This document shows positions 24,903 through 36,615 of a DNA stretch of 64,000 bases, piece by piece (the stretch's first letter is position 1; the number at the start of each line of letters is the position of its first letter). Under the pieces are notes generated by a model, which was not told the DNA's origin, made no database searches, and saw only the letters and a program-made list of their open reading frames with translations. Source of the stretch: Certhia americana (Eukaryota; Chordata; Aves; Passeriformes; Certhiidae); contig CM031878.1 in the NCBI GenBank assembly GCA_018697195.1, positions 33,025,818 to 33,089,817 of the forward strand. Reading direction: 5' to 3'. A program made the position numbers and the translations under genes.

Positions 24903-25451
24903 TATGCTGGTTTTGGCTGGGATGGCATTAGAGTTTTAGATTTGTGCTGGAGAGAGTAATGATAACTCAGGAATGCTTTCATTATTGCTGAGCAGTGTCA
25001 GGGCCTTTTCTGTTCCTCATACCACCCCATCAGAATGGGCTGAGGGTACACTAGGAGGAGCAGCTACCCAGGGAGGGGACACAGCTGGAACAGGTGACCC
25101 CAGCTGACATAAGGGATATCCTAGATTACATGGTGCTCAGTATATAAAGAGAGGGGAAGAACGAGGAAGCAGGGAGGACATTTGAAGTGGTGATGTTTGT
25201 CTTCCCCAGTTACATGCAAGAGAGCCCTGCTTTGCTAGGGGTTGTTGAACACCTGCCTGCCCATCGGAAGTGACAACTGAATTCCTTGTTTTTCTTTGCT
25301 TCCATGAGCAGCTTTTGCTATATCTATTAAATTGCTCGTAGCTCATAATGGTTTTTTACTTCTAACCTTCTGATTCCTTTCACCATTCCAACAGGGAGGA
25401 GTGAGTAATTGCCTGTGTGGTGTTTAGTAGCTATCTAGGGTAAAATATGCA
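24903..25451 (+). mobile_element. Solo ERVL-type LTR
   Basis: The plus strand opens with a decayed form of the avian ERVL LTR start (GCTGGTTTTGGCTGGGATGG, consensus TGTCCTGGTTTCAGCTGGGATAG). It carries the CAGGGAGGGGACACAGCTGG-type U3 block, GTGCTCAGTATATAAAGAG with a TATA box, and ends in AGTAGCTATCTAGGGTAAAA (consensus TTAGTTGC...GGGGTTAAACCA). No internal retroviral sequence or second LTR of the same type lies near, so it is a solo LTR left by recombination. Divergence from the remembered consensus is substantial, so it is old. No clear target-site duplication is visible. Confidence 0.88.
25141..25148 (+). promoter_or_regulatory. TATA box of the ERVL LTR
   Basis: TATATAAA lies at the expected U3 position after GTGCTCAG. 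A possible polyadenylation hexamer (ATTAAA) follows at 25326-25331, in the U3-R order of a retroviral LTR. Whether it still drives transcription cannot be told from sequence. Confidence 0.6.
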
Positions 25452-28400
25452 AACAAAATGCTGTGCGCTGACTCAGTGTAGCACAGGAGAGGGCAGGGAA
25501 GTGTTGGCTTGGAAATGCAAGCACTTCAGGTGGTCTTTCTACATAAGGCTTGCTGATATGCCACCTTTCTGAAGCCTTGTGCTGATATGCTGATACTTGA
25601 AGCTGAGAGGCAGGGCATGTGGAAATATCTCTGAGTCATCCCCATTTTCTTCAAAAAATGTCATGAAGAATCTGTAAATTGTGATAAAATTACCTTTGTT
25701 GCCTGTATTTATTAAAAGTATATTATGTGGCTTACATTAATGAGGTCATGCACTGTCCAGTTTCTTAGGAAATGAACTGGAATTCTTTCATGTTGGCAGC
25801 ATCAAGGCGAAAGTGTTTTTTGAGAGCTATTTCAAGACACTGCCTCCATGTGTGCCATGCCACATGTTTCTATTTCTGGCCACTATGTGTATCTGCAATA
25901 AAATGAAATGATTAATGCATAACAATATGCATTCCCATTTTAAACTTCTATCTATAAGAAAACATTTTCCCCATTTTATTTGGTATGTGAAGTTGCTTCA
26001 TAAAGTTACACTTACTTATACAGAGCTTTGAATTGCAGCCTATTTGCAAGGGTTTTGTCTTATATGTTTAAAGATTTTTTGAGCATGGGTCTGTAGACCA
26101 TTTTAGCATACCACATGCATTACAGTGCAAACAAACTTGCTCTTGATATCACATACAAAAACTGTGTTGCATAGCTGAATTAGCAGAATGGACCCTCTTG
26201 GTGGTGAGTCCAGCCACTTGCCACATAGACCAGACTTAAAGGGTGGTCCTGCAGCAGCACATGCCCTGACAAAATGAGTTCAGGTGGAAAACTAAAAGAC
26301 AAATTCCTGAATTTGTTTGCAGTTTCTTCACCTGATTCAGCAGCAGGGAAAAAGCATCATTCAACTGATTTGTACATTGTCTCCTGTCATTGGCAAGCCC
26401 ATGATGAACAAACAGCGCAGCTTGGGATATACCACAGACCTGCTACAGTAGCGCAGCATGGCAGCAGCGCTGCAGCTGTGCTCATGGTTGAAGCTCTCCT
26501 TTGTGCTTCCTCCTGCCCTAGCAGCATCCTTGCAGAGATACATTTGCATGTGAACCCAGTTTCAGTAGACTAGATCAGAGAGGGATGGCTTGCAATAAAA
26601 CCTTAACCAAAATATTTATTGATTTCAAATTCAGCACAGGCGCCTTGTTGCACTAATAAAGCCTGAAGGGGCAGTCACTAGAAGGACGAAGGAAATATTT
26701 ATGTAAATATCACCCCTTTCTGTGATCAAACGTTTGTGCTCTTTCCCTGGAAAGCATGCAGATGTCCAGTAATGTGGAGGGTACCAGTGTTTGGGCAGGT
26801 CGTGAGCACACCCATAGTGTTTGGAGAGTTTTGCTGCTCACTGATGACTGGACAGAAAACCACAAAAGGTCAAAGCTGGAAGAAATTATGTCTTGGAATC
26901 AATTCAGCTTGTTTACATAAAATGCATGCCTACTTCCAAATGCATACCTGATGTACTCTTTCAGAGACCACCGCTACTACTGCTACTATCAAGCATTTGA
27001 TGACAATAGAGTAGTGAAAAATTGACAGGAATATTTATTCAATCTCCTTCATCTTTTATTCCTTTATATCCAGGCTAAAGCTAGAGGTAGCTCACAGCAG
27101 TAGCTGATGGATTATCTGACAAATTATTCAAGACATTTGGAAGGGGTTTATTAGTCCAAAGCCAGTGTACACTAGAAGTAGACAAATGATCCAATATTCT
27201 TATTCCTTTCCAGAAGCCAATGAGTTTGCTATGGAGGTGAGCCGAGAACTATCCTGAACACTGCCAAATATTTTCCAGAGTCAGAAACTACTAAGAAGAA
27301 AGCTCCTTTTTACTGCTAAATGCCTGAGTCCAGAAGAGAACATTGCTAAATTTCACTGTAAAAAAAGCTGAATCCAGCAGATGTGGAGGAGAGACCAGAG
27401 GTGCCACATGGGTACATGATGCCATGCAGAATAGTAAGACCTGCTTCTTTAGGCAAAATATTTTTTAAAATAAAAAGGAAAAGAAAGACTACAACTCCTA
27501 AATTGCCACCTCATTAGACAGCACTCAGGGAGAAGGGTGAAGAAAAAAGAACAGCTGAGAAGACAGAGTTCCTCCAAATTTCAGATGGCACAAGGAGGAC
27601 ATAAATGATCCATTTGTCAGACTTCAACACACATCAGCATTATTTATTTGCCATTATGGGGGGATCACACAAGAAAACATTCACAGGCTTCCCCCTTGGT
27701 GGTCTCTCTGCAGAAGTTAAGATCTCAGAAATCATTCAAAGACAGCCTGCTTTTTTCACCACCACCATGGTTCCCAAGCACTCTCATAACCACTTTTGGT
27801 AACCACCTCATCCTGCTCTCTCCTGAAGTTTGGATTCACTACTGCAACCCACCATGCCTCTTGCAGTCCATTAACCTGATCTGGTATCAGGCCACATGCT
27901 TGGAAATGCTGCTATTTCTCCCTCCCTCCAGAGGCCCTGAGAAGGCAGTGTTTCTGTGTCTTTTACCCCAGCAAGCATCCTTTCCTCAGTGTTCTTCCTT
28001 CCAGTCGCCCACTGTGTTATAGCCCCAGTATGCCAGCTTCATGCATGCCCCTAAAATGCATGGTCAGCTGGTGACCCAATCTGATGCCCAAGGCTGTCTA
28101 TCACAAATTGTCTGTATAAGGCTGCTCAGTAAAATGCTTTGCCTTTTTATTAAAAAGACCTGAATTAGAAGATTCATTATAAATTTAATAATTCATTCTC
28201 TTAGGAAGGGAAATCCTTTGTACACATTTTCATGGTTCATCTAATGACAAAAAATCTGTTATAAAGAAGTGAAGTTATAGGTGATTATGGGTGTATCAGA
28301 CCACCAGGTTAGTCATGGCTCCTTCTAGAGAATATCAGCATTTCTCCTCTAAATAACTAATACACAATAATTCATGAAAACAGAAAGATACCTACAAGTC

Positions 28401-29562
28401 AAAGTAATTATACTATGCAAGTAAAACATATCTGAATAAAAGCACTGGTAATAAGGTGAGAGCAGTAAGAACAATTTAGCCATCAATAATTTTGTGGTTG
28501 TATCCTTTAAGGATGACTAGTTACAAGACAAACCCCTTATGTAAGGCAGTAATGGACTTGCATGACAACCAGTTAATGGGGACCAGATTTTTAAGCACAG
28601 AAGCATGACCTTGCAAGAATTTTGGAAACATCTAGGCAATATATATGAAGAATTATTCACTTGGACAATTAGAGAAAGATGTACTTAGGCACCCTAGTCT
28701 AGCACATAATAATCCTTTAAGTCATATATACATTAGTGTGCTATTCTGACCTTCTCAGACATTTCTTGGTGAAGGTTGTCATGCAGTGTAAAGACTTCTA
28801 GAATTAAATCAAATTTCACTTTACTCGGGCCTGACTTTAGAGGCTCTTAGATCAGCCTGGCAGGAGGTCCTGAAAAGAATATTTTTACTCATCTGAGCCA
28901 ACTTTGCTCTAGTGGTTGCTGCAGACCAAAAGTGCAGCACAAAACCAGAAAGGTACTATTCCCAACTATTTCTTTTGAAGCCCGTTTTCACAATGTTGTA
29001 TTGCTTTGTCAGCTTTGAAGAATAAGGGAGTTCTTTGAGTAAAAAAGGCTGAAAGCCAAAAGCATCTGCAACAAATAAAGATGCTAGAAGTTGCTTTTCT
29101 TTGAAGAACAACCAGAATCAATAGGAATTTAGCACTAAGTGGAAACTTCCAGCAAACCCAGCAAAAAGAGCAGAGGAAGCACAGGTTTTCTCTCCAGAAA
29201 GGACACTGGGGGAAAAGAAGGAAAAAGAAAAACAGATCTAACTCATAGTAATGAGAAATGAGACCTTTCACTTACAGCGGCTATTATTGGCATTTCTCAC
29301 TGCACCAGCAGAATGGCAGCAGTTGCTCTTATGAACAAGACTTAGCACTGCTGAGATGCATAAAGAAAACACAAGCCTTGATTTTACATTGTGCAAGTGG
29401 AGATACTGCCCACAAAGAGTCCTTGTAGTCATTTATTCAGAAAACACCTTTGGGATGTGTAAACTGTGTCCTGAAGTGTTCTGAGCAACCAGCACTCTAG
29501 AGCTGTTTGGCTTCAGAAACCTGGGTTGAACTTTTTCCCCCAATGTTTTATTTTGAATACAG
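25452..29562. other. Unique noncoding sequence
   Basis: About 4.1 kb with no recognised gene or interspersed repeat. Open frames at 26274-26573 and 27648-28022 have no recognisable protein content or convincing splice borders. Confidence 0.5.
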
Positions 29563-30955
29563 GTAGAATTGTAGAATGGTATGGGTTGGAAAGGATCTTT
29601 ATTAAAAATCATCACAACCCCCCTGCTTCATCCCTCTAATCATTTTGTTGACCCTCCTCTGGATTCACTTCAACAGGTCCATGTCCTTCCTGTGCTGCAG
29701 CCCTGCAGGTGGGGTCTCTGAGCAGAGCAGAGCAGAGCAGAGCAGAGGAGCACAATCCCCTCCCTGGCTCTGCTGCCCACACTGCTTTGGATGCAGCCCA
29801 GGACATGTTTGGCTTTCTGGGCTGGGAGTGTCATTTCTGGGTCATGTCCAGCCTCTCCTCCACCAGCTTCTAGCACCCCCAAGTCCTTCTCCCCAGGGCT
29901 GCTCTTTGTCTATTCACCCCCAACCTGTGTTGATAATGGGAATTTCCCCCCGTGAGACTGCCATGGGCCCACTTCTCCAGCTCGTCCAAGTTCCTCAGCA
30001 TACCATCCTGTCCTTCAGATGTGTCAGCTGCACAATTCCTCTTGGTATCATCTGCACACTTGCTGAGGATGCTCTTGATCATTTTGTCTATGTCATTGAT
30101 GAAGTCATTGAACAACACTCATCCCAATATGGACTCTGGAGGGACACCATTCATGTCCAGCAGGACACTGAGCTATTAATCACTACCATCTGGTCACCAC
30201 TATCCAACCAATTCCTTACCCACCAAACAGTCCACCCATCAAATCCATCTCTCCAATTTAGAGAGAAGGATGTCTGGGGGGAAGTTGTGTCAAAGACTTT
30301 ACAGAAGTCCAGAAAATTGACATCTCTAGATCCTCCCTGGTCCAGTGATATAGCTTCTTCAACAAAGGCCACTAACCTCATCAGGTAAGGCCTGCCCTTG
30401 ATGCAGCCATGCCGGCTGTCTTGAATCATCTCCCTGTTCTCCCTCTGCCTTAGTACAGATCCTTCTAGGAGGATCTGTTCCAGAATCATTCCAGGCACAG
30501 AGGAGAGGCTGTAGATCCCATGGTCCTCATTTCTAACTTTTTTAAACACGGGTACAATGTTTCCCCTTTTCCAGACCCATGGGACCTCACATGACTGCCG
30601 TGACTTTTCAGCTATCCTGGAGAGTGGCTTGGCAGCTACATCAGTGAAATTGCTGAGGACTCGTATCTCATCAGGTTCCATGGATTTACATACATTCAGG
30701 TTCCTCAGATGGTCCAAACCTGATCTATGCTTACAGTGGGAGGGACTTTGCTCCCTCAGCCCTCGTCCTGCTGTACATCCACTTGAGAGACATTGAGGAT
30801 TAAGGCAAAAATATTGTTGATTACTTCAGTCTTCTCCTCATCCATTGTTACCAGGTTTTCAGCATTGTTTATTATTGCTTACACCTTCTTTTCTTTCTTT
30901 TTCTGGTTAACATACTTTTAGAAGCCTCACTTTGGCCTTCCTCATCCTATCCATA
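29563..30955 (-). mobile_element. CR1 LINE, longest copy (reverse transcriptase)
   Basis: The minus strand carries the longest CR1 copy in the window. In order on that strand: the reverse-transcriptase start (LSNFTDVAAKPLSRIAEKSR, then PVFKKVRNEDHGIY near 30540-30660, the CR1 PVFKKG block), a VNFLDFCKVFDT block (consensus YLDFSKAFDT) near 30310, INDIDKMIKSILSKCADDTK near 30040-30100, and a 3' tail ending at 29563-29625 on the plus strand (GTAGAATGGTATGGGTTGGA). The catalytic box reads CADD instead of the usual aromatic-ADD. A 188-codon frame (30151-30717) is the longest intact piece, but frames shift between blocks and the 3' region has internal deletions, so the copy is inactive. Confidence 0.95.
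29719..29746 (+). repeat. (AGAGC)n short tandem repeat
   Basis: About five copies of AGAGC inside the CR1 copy, apparently expanded from the GAGCAGAG sequence that is normal at this point of the element. Confidence 0.85.
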
Positions 30956-33311
30956 CACAACAATACTGATAAATACCTTTAAAAAAGTCACAAAACCTTA
31001 AGTACAATACACTGAAAGGGATTTTTAAAAGGCAAAACAGGAGGGTGTCACACATATTTTACTTTTCTCATGTTGCCTTATATTACCTCCATTTCTGAAG
31101 AGCCAATAGAGATGCCACAACCAAAGCAAACTGCCTTCCTTCCCTTATCTTCTGTTTGGGAATCCCTTCTCTCATTGGTTCTTTTAGTGCTGGCTCAAGG
31201 GGGCAGGAGAAGAGCAGAATTAAAAGGACCTGGGAAAGACTCAACAGATGGCCCTGGAGTGCAGTGGAGCTGGAAGAAAAATACCTCTGACTCACACTAA
31301 GGCAATTTAAGCAAGGTTAGGGAGTGAGCAAATATGACAAGCCAAGAAAGAAGCAGCGGCATCAAGGGGTTAAGCATGTATTTAGCAGTCTTCTGTTTCA
31401 TACCAAATAGAAAGGCTGGGCAGCTATTTCCACCTCCTTCACTTGTCACTACCCCTGCCCCTTTCATTTCATGTTTCTCCAATCCATATTTAATCTCCTG
31501 CTTTAGTCTTTTTAAACTGCTTCACAAGGGCATTTTGGCTGCTGATGTTAGAACTGCAATGTTTTCTGTTCCTTCTGATGGTTAAGGACCAACAAAAATT
31601 GATCGTGAAAAGTACAACAAAACTGAACAAACCAAACAAGATTGTTTCACATGGAAAAATGTTAAGCTTCAGAAATGAAAATATTTTGTGGCCGTGCTGT
31701 CATTTTAAAAAACTTTTCTGTTGAACACATTCCCAATCCAAGGCAAATTTTTGAGCAGAAGCTTGAGGAATAGCTTTAAGAATGGTGTGATTTTACAACG
31801 GCCTGTCTGTGGAAAGCACATTGAGCACATCTATATATTGCAAACATTACCTTAGCCCCTTAGTGTTTTCCATTTTTTCCAGGAAAGTTTCAATATTACT
31901 CTGGTTGACATTTCTAAAGAAAGGGAATTGCAGTTCTCTTAGTAGTCCTTGATCTGTTTCATCATCAAGGACACTTACACATTCTCATCTGCAAGTGTGA
32001 GCTGCCCATCAGATAGGCATGTCATAGCACACTGTTACCAGGAAAGAAAGAGGCCACTTAGAGGGAGTACTGGTCTGAGCAGAAGAAAGTGCAGGAATTA
32101 GAAGTCCACTGGCCTAGACTAGAGATAACTGGGAGAAAAACATAACTAATTGCTCAGTCTCCACTCCATTCTCACATGTTGCCCTACAAGAAGATTAAAG
32201 TTATGCTGATTCCAGATCAGATTGTAAGTTGCCTCCTTACATTTGCCCAACTGCCTACAGTCTTGTGTGCTTGCTTAGTGTTAGCTGAAGCTAAACTAAT
32301 CTGTGATGACCTTGCATCTAACCTTATCCCAAAACTATGAAGACAAGGAAAGTTGCAATAGAAAAGAGTGGCCACCAGTGCTTGATATAAAATCATTTTG
32401 ATGGAAACTGTGGCGGTTTTTGAAGGAGGGTTTCATTGGGACACCTTAAGCAACACATAAAGTAGTCAATGATTTTTTGTAATTAGGCAGCATCAATCCC
32501 TTTATAGCTTTAAGCACATGCACTGTTTGGGCTATTTGGGAGACACACCACACTATGTACTCACAGTGTTAATGCTTTGAAAATTGCATTAGAAAACACC
32601 TTATGCTATTGTACATAGATACAAAAGCCTGAAGTCAGATCTCTTTGCTGTTGATCATCAGAGGGACAGATCTGCTGAGGCAATACAAAGAAACTGTATT
32701 TTGAGTTGGCATGATCTTTAACTATTGAATAATGTGTGCTGCCATGCCATCACTTATAGACTCCCACCTTCAGCTTCCCAGGCCACAGGTTAACTCTTGC
32801 CTACCAAACCCCCTTTTTCCAAAAGTTGTTTCCAAAAGTAACCACTTATTTTTGTGCAACAGCGGAACAGAATCTGCCTGAGCTTTCTTCCAGAGGGTTG
32901 TGAAACCCAAAACTAATGAAAGGATTTCACTTGAGAGACAAAGCTAAATTCCAGCAGTGTGTGAGTGGACATCACTTCTGGCGGTGTATGTTAGTTACTA
33001 GGTGCTCCATGTAAATGCAATAAATTTATAAACAGATATTTATTAGCAAGCGTTTAAAATGTGGGCCTGAAAATACTCTTGGAGATTGTATTGAGTTTGC
33101 ATGGCCAGGGGTTTTGGTAGAAGGAGGGTTTACAGGGGTGGCTTCTGTGACAAGCAGCCTGAATCTTCCACTATGTCTGGTAAAGCAAATGCTACCTGGC
33201 TTCCAGACAAACACGTCACTGGCCAAGGCTGGGTCAATTAGAAATGGTGGTAACACCTCTGTGACAACATAATTAAGAAGGAAAATAAAAAGTGATTGGG
33301 CAGATGTAATT
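30956..33311. other. Unique noncoding sequence
   Basis: No gene or repeat recognised. Open frames near 31070-31590 are short and unremarkable. Confidence 0.5.
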
Positions 33312-34172
33312 GTGGTCAGAGAAGAGCAGAGAGAGAACATGTCAAAGGAACAACTCTGCAGGCACCAAGGTCAGTGCAGAAGGAGGACAGGAGGTGCTCC
33401 AGCAGACACCAGAGCTGAGATTCCCCTGCAGCCCCTGGTGCAGCCCATGGTGAAGCAGCTGTGCCCCTGCAGCACATGGAGGATCTCAGGGATGCAGAGA
33501 TCCATCTGCAGCACATGGAGGAGACCCACACCAGAGTAGGGGGATTCCTGAGAGGAGGCTGGGACCCTGTGGGAGGCCTGTGCTGGAACAGGCTCCTGGC
33601 AGGGATCACAGACCTGGGGACAGAGGAGCCCACACCGGAGCAGATTTCCTGGTAGGACTTGTGATCCCATGGGGAACCCAAGCTGGAACAGCCTGTCCTT
33701 GACGGACTGCACCCCATGGAAGAGTGACCCACATTGCAGCAGTTTGTGGAGCACTGTTGCCCATGGGATGGACTCACATTGGAGAAGTTCCTGGAGAACT
33801 ATCTCATGTGGGAGGGACCCCACACTAGAGCAGGGGAAGGACTCCCCTTCCTGAACAGTGGGAGAAACAACATGTGATGAACTGACCATAGCCCCCATTC
33901 CCTGTCTCCATGTGCTGCTGGGGGAAGGAGGTAGAGCTGGGAAGGATGGAAGGGTGGGGGGAAAATGTTTTAAGGTCTGTTTTAACTTTAGAGTATTATC
34001 CTGCTCTGATTTTGTTAAGAAAAAATGCAATTAATATCCCCACATTGAATGTTTTGCCCATAACAGTACTTGGTGAGTGATCTCTATCCTTATCTCAACT
34101 CATGAACCTTTTCTATATCTTATCTCCCCTGTCCAGCTGTAGAGGGGAGTGATAGAGAGGGTTTGGTGGATC
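33312..34172 (+). mobile_element. Long avian LTR (ERVL-class), plus strand
   Basis: The plus-strand copy of the LTR family seen inverted at 23434-24395. Shared blocks in order: GAGAACATG and CACCAAGGTCAGTGCAGAAG near 33335-33380, a stretch rich in GCAGCACATGGAGGA (33466-33530), GGAGAAGTTCCTGGAGAACT at about 33780, GGGAGGGACCCCACACTAGA at about 33810, and the CTTATCTCAACTCATGAACC end near 34095. The terminal segment is shortened: after GGGTTTGGTGG (34158-34168) the family ending is missing. In place of the five-unit minisatellite it has only about one and a half related units. No internal viral genes flank it. Confidence 0.75.
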
Positions 34173-34257
34173 CTGTGTTAAAGAACACTGCACTCAACTA
34201 CAAATCTTAACTGAAAGGTGGATTTTGGGTGCCCAGTTGCAAGCTCCATGCTCTTAC

Positions 34258-34395
34258 CTCTTCTGGGAGATTTAAATACCTCTTTAAAATCCTGTTGTGT
34301 ACCGAAAGTTTCAGCAGCATTGCTCTGCCGCTGTAGCTCAAGTCGGTAGGTTCAGTTGGACAGTAATTTTGGAAAACGTGTTCTGTAACACCTGT
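34258..34395 (-). other. Best candidate coding exon, unidentified
   Basis: On the minus strand the acceptor TTGTGTTTCGTTCAG precedes 34395 and a strong donor, GAAGAG|GTAAGAG, lies at 34258/34257. The 138 bp between them is open for 46 codons in phase 0-0. The peptide starts TGVTEHVFQNYCPTEPTDLS and ends KLSVHNRILKRYLNLPEE, mixed polar and hydrophobic, like a helical segment of a globular protein. Four CpG in 138 bp is well above the local background, a common mark of constrained coding sequence. The family is not recognised. It lies only about 85 bp downstream of the LTR end at 34172. Without a homology search this remains inference. Confidence 0.4.
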
Positions 34396-36410
34396 CTGAA
34401 CGAAACACAACATATCTGCTTTCTCATATGAACTGATGTCCACAAAATGCTCTTTTAAAATGACACTAGTCTTAACACTTTTCCTTATTTTTATGACTAA
34501 GTATCCTACAACATCCAGAAATTATTAAAATTATTAAAAATAGAAAAACTGCAGGAACAATTACAAAATACACAAAATGGCTGCAAGCAGCAGATCAGTT
34601 TGAAACTTTGCAGTGAAGGTACAAAAGGAGCTCCTCTGAGCCCTGGCTGCAGCCACACAGTTACCCTACTTGCTGCCAAAAAGTCATAGGTTTGTAGCAC
34701 ATGAACAGGTGAGTGAATGTGAGTGGATAGGGAGGGGGAAAAAAGTGTGAATGGTAAGTTGTGTGTCTGTAGTACTTTTACTCAAATACATTTTCACTCA
34801 CATCATACACATTCAGCTGATGAATTTACACAAGCTGTATTTTGAGGGGTTTAATTAGGAAAGCATATATTACTAAATTACTCTATGAAGGATTGTGAAT
34901 GGGAAGAAGAGAACATGAAACCAAAGAGCTGATCTGAAACAGATTTGAGAAATTTCTCTGTATGTGCAAAGATAGTAATGCAGTTAAGTAAAAAGGCACT
35001 GCAGTCAAATATACATTTTTCTTTCAAATGGCTCAACTTGGCATTGCCCTTTAGCTTAAGCTAAAGTTTCAGTGACCCATTAAGCAAATGCACTAAAAAC
35101 AAGGATTCCCTGCAGAGGCAGATATGGGTTGCAAAGAGGAACTTTGCATAAAACCTCAGGTACAGTGAAATATGCTTTATGAAACCCTATGGATCACGGG
35201 GAGTGCTTTAGGTACCTACAGCCAGTAGCTGTTGTTTTCCTGTCAGGCAGAAACTCCTCCCCAGACACAACACACACAAACACACATACCCTCCAGTATC
35301 TCCTGACACGTCAGACTCTGCGTATGAAATACAGCCACTCTCAAAAAGCTCAAGTTTTTGCTGCACCAAATGGGTGTTCCTCATCTGTTCAGAAGACCTA
35401 CCAGATTGTCATAAACAATGTGACTGTGCCAGCCAGATGAAGACTACTCTGAGAGATTATTTTTAGATCCAATATACTTTTGATCAGTCACACCCTCAGT
35501 TTCCTCCCATCCCAAAAAGCTTTTCCTTTTGGGCCACATGTTAGGAGATGTCTCAAGTTGCATCTTTCCTCCACAATGTCAAGTGATGACAGGTGAATTG
35601 CCAGCCTAAGTGCTGTGTTGTATCAAAGGAGCAATTCCAAAGCTGCACTCCAAATGGCTAGAAGAAGGACCCTGGTGCTAACTAAAACCAATATTCAGGA
35701 AAAGTAAATACTATCTACTCTTTCTCTCTGTCATGTGCCAAAACATTAATTACTTACTTCATTAATTTTTCTTGTTAGGTCCTCACTGAGCAGTTACTCT
35801 CATGTGGTCTAATTATGGTTACAATATATATATGCAAGTCAATTCTTTTGCTAAACAGACTGGGTTGGTTTTGTTTGGTTATTTGCTTGGCTGGTTTTTG
35901 AGTCACACATCACACAAGCCACTGTGTTTTGGACAGTTTTTCTTTATTGTCTGTGAAGACAAAGCTTTGTTAAATGCAGGCTTTAACATCTTCTAACCCT
36001 TTCTTAATCTTATGAGGTAAAATCTTAATTACTATAGCTTACCCTTCAATTTCCCAGTGTACACACACTAATTATTTACAGCTCAACATCATTGTCTCCA
36101 TAGTATTTATATTCTTCTGAATTTAAAAAAAAAATATTAAAGAACAGACTCTCAAATACAATAATTGAACCTAGCTTCACTCTCTTCTGTGTATTGACAT
36201 CAATTCTACCAGCAGGAATCCAACATTCAAATGGTAAAACAGTCACTCTTCCCTTCCCCTATTATATTCTGAAAAAGAACAAATAGATCATTCTGCAACT
36301 GTAACAGTATCGTCACAAAGACACTTACAAGACTCTTGCTTACATAACCTTTCCTTTCATTCTGCAAAAACCTTACAGTCTAGTGATTATTTATTATTAT
36401 TAATATTATC

Positions 36411-36433
36411 TTTTTTTTTTTTTTTTTTTTTTT
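36411..36433 (+). repeat. Poly-T homopolymer (23 T)
   Basis: An uninterrupted T23 run following a TTATTATTAT patch, about 130 bp before a poly-A run on the same strand. Confidence 0.95.
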
Positions 36434-36562
36434 AAGTAAGAAAGACTAGTTATGCAAAAGTTCATTAAAAAATCACCAAAACAAAAGAGCAACAGCAAAT
36501 TCACCGGGGCAATAGAAATAAGCAGATTTGAAGCCTGGAGGAAAGTTTTGTATTGAATTCAT

Positions 36563-36566
<4 letters not shown>

Positions 36567-36614
<48 letters not shown>
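36567..36614 (+). repeat. Poly-A homopolymer (48 A)
   Basis: Forty-eight uninterrupted A, the longest homopolymer in the window. The sequence 5' of it does not resemble a processed transcript I can recognise, and no target-site duplication is visible, so retroposition is not supported. Confidence 0.95.

Positions 36615-36615
<1 letters not shown>

Noticed and set aside
29645..30388. 247-codon plus-strand ORF
   Set aside because: It is the antisense shadow of the minus-strand CR1 reverse-transcriptase copy.
33316..34030. Minus-strand ORFs of 153 and 219 codons
   Set aside because: They are antisense readings of the plus-strand LTR, with no recognisable protein content.
36434..36614. Processed pseudogene ending in the A48 run
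   Set aside because: No recognisable transcript lies upstream, no target-site duplication is visible, and birds have little L1-type retroposition activity.
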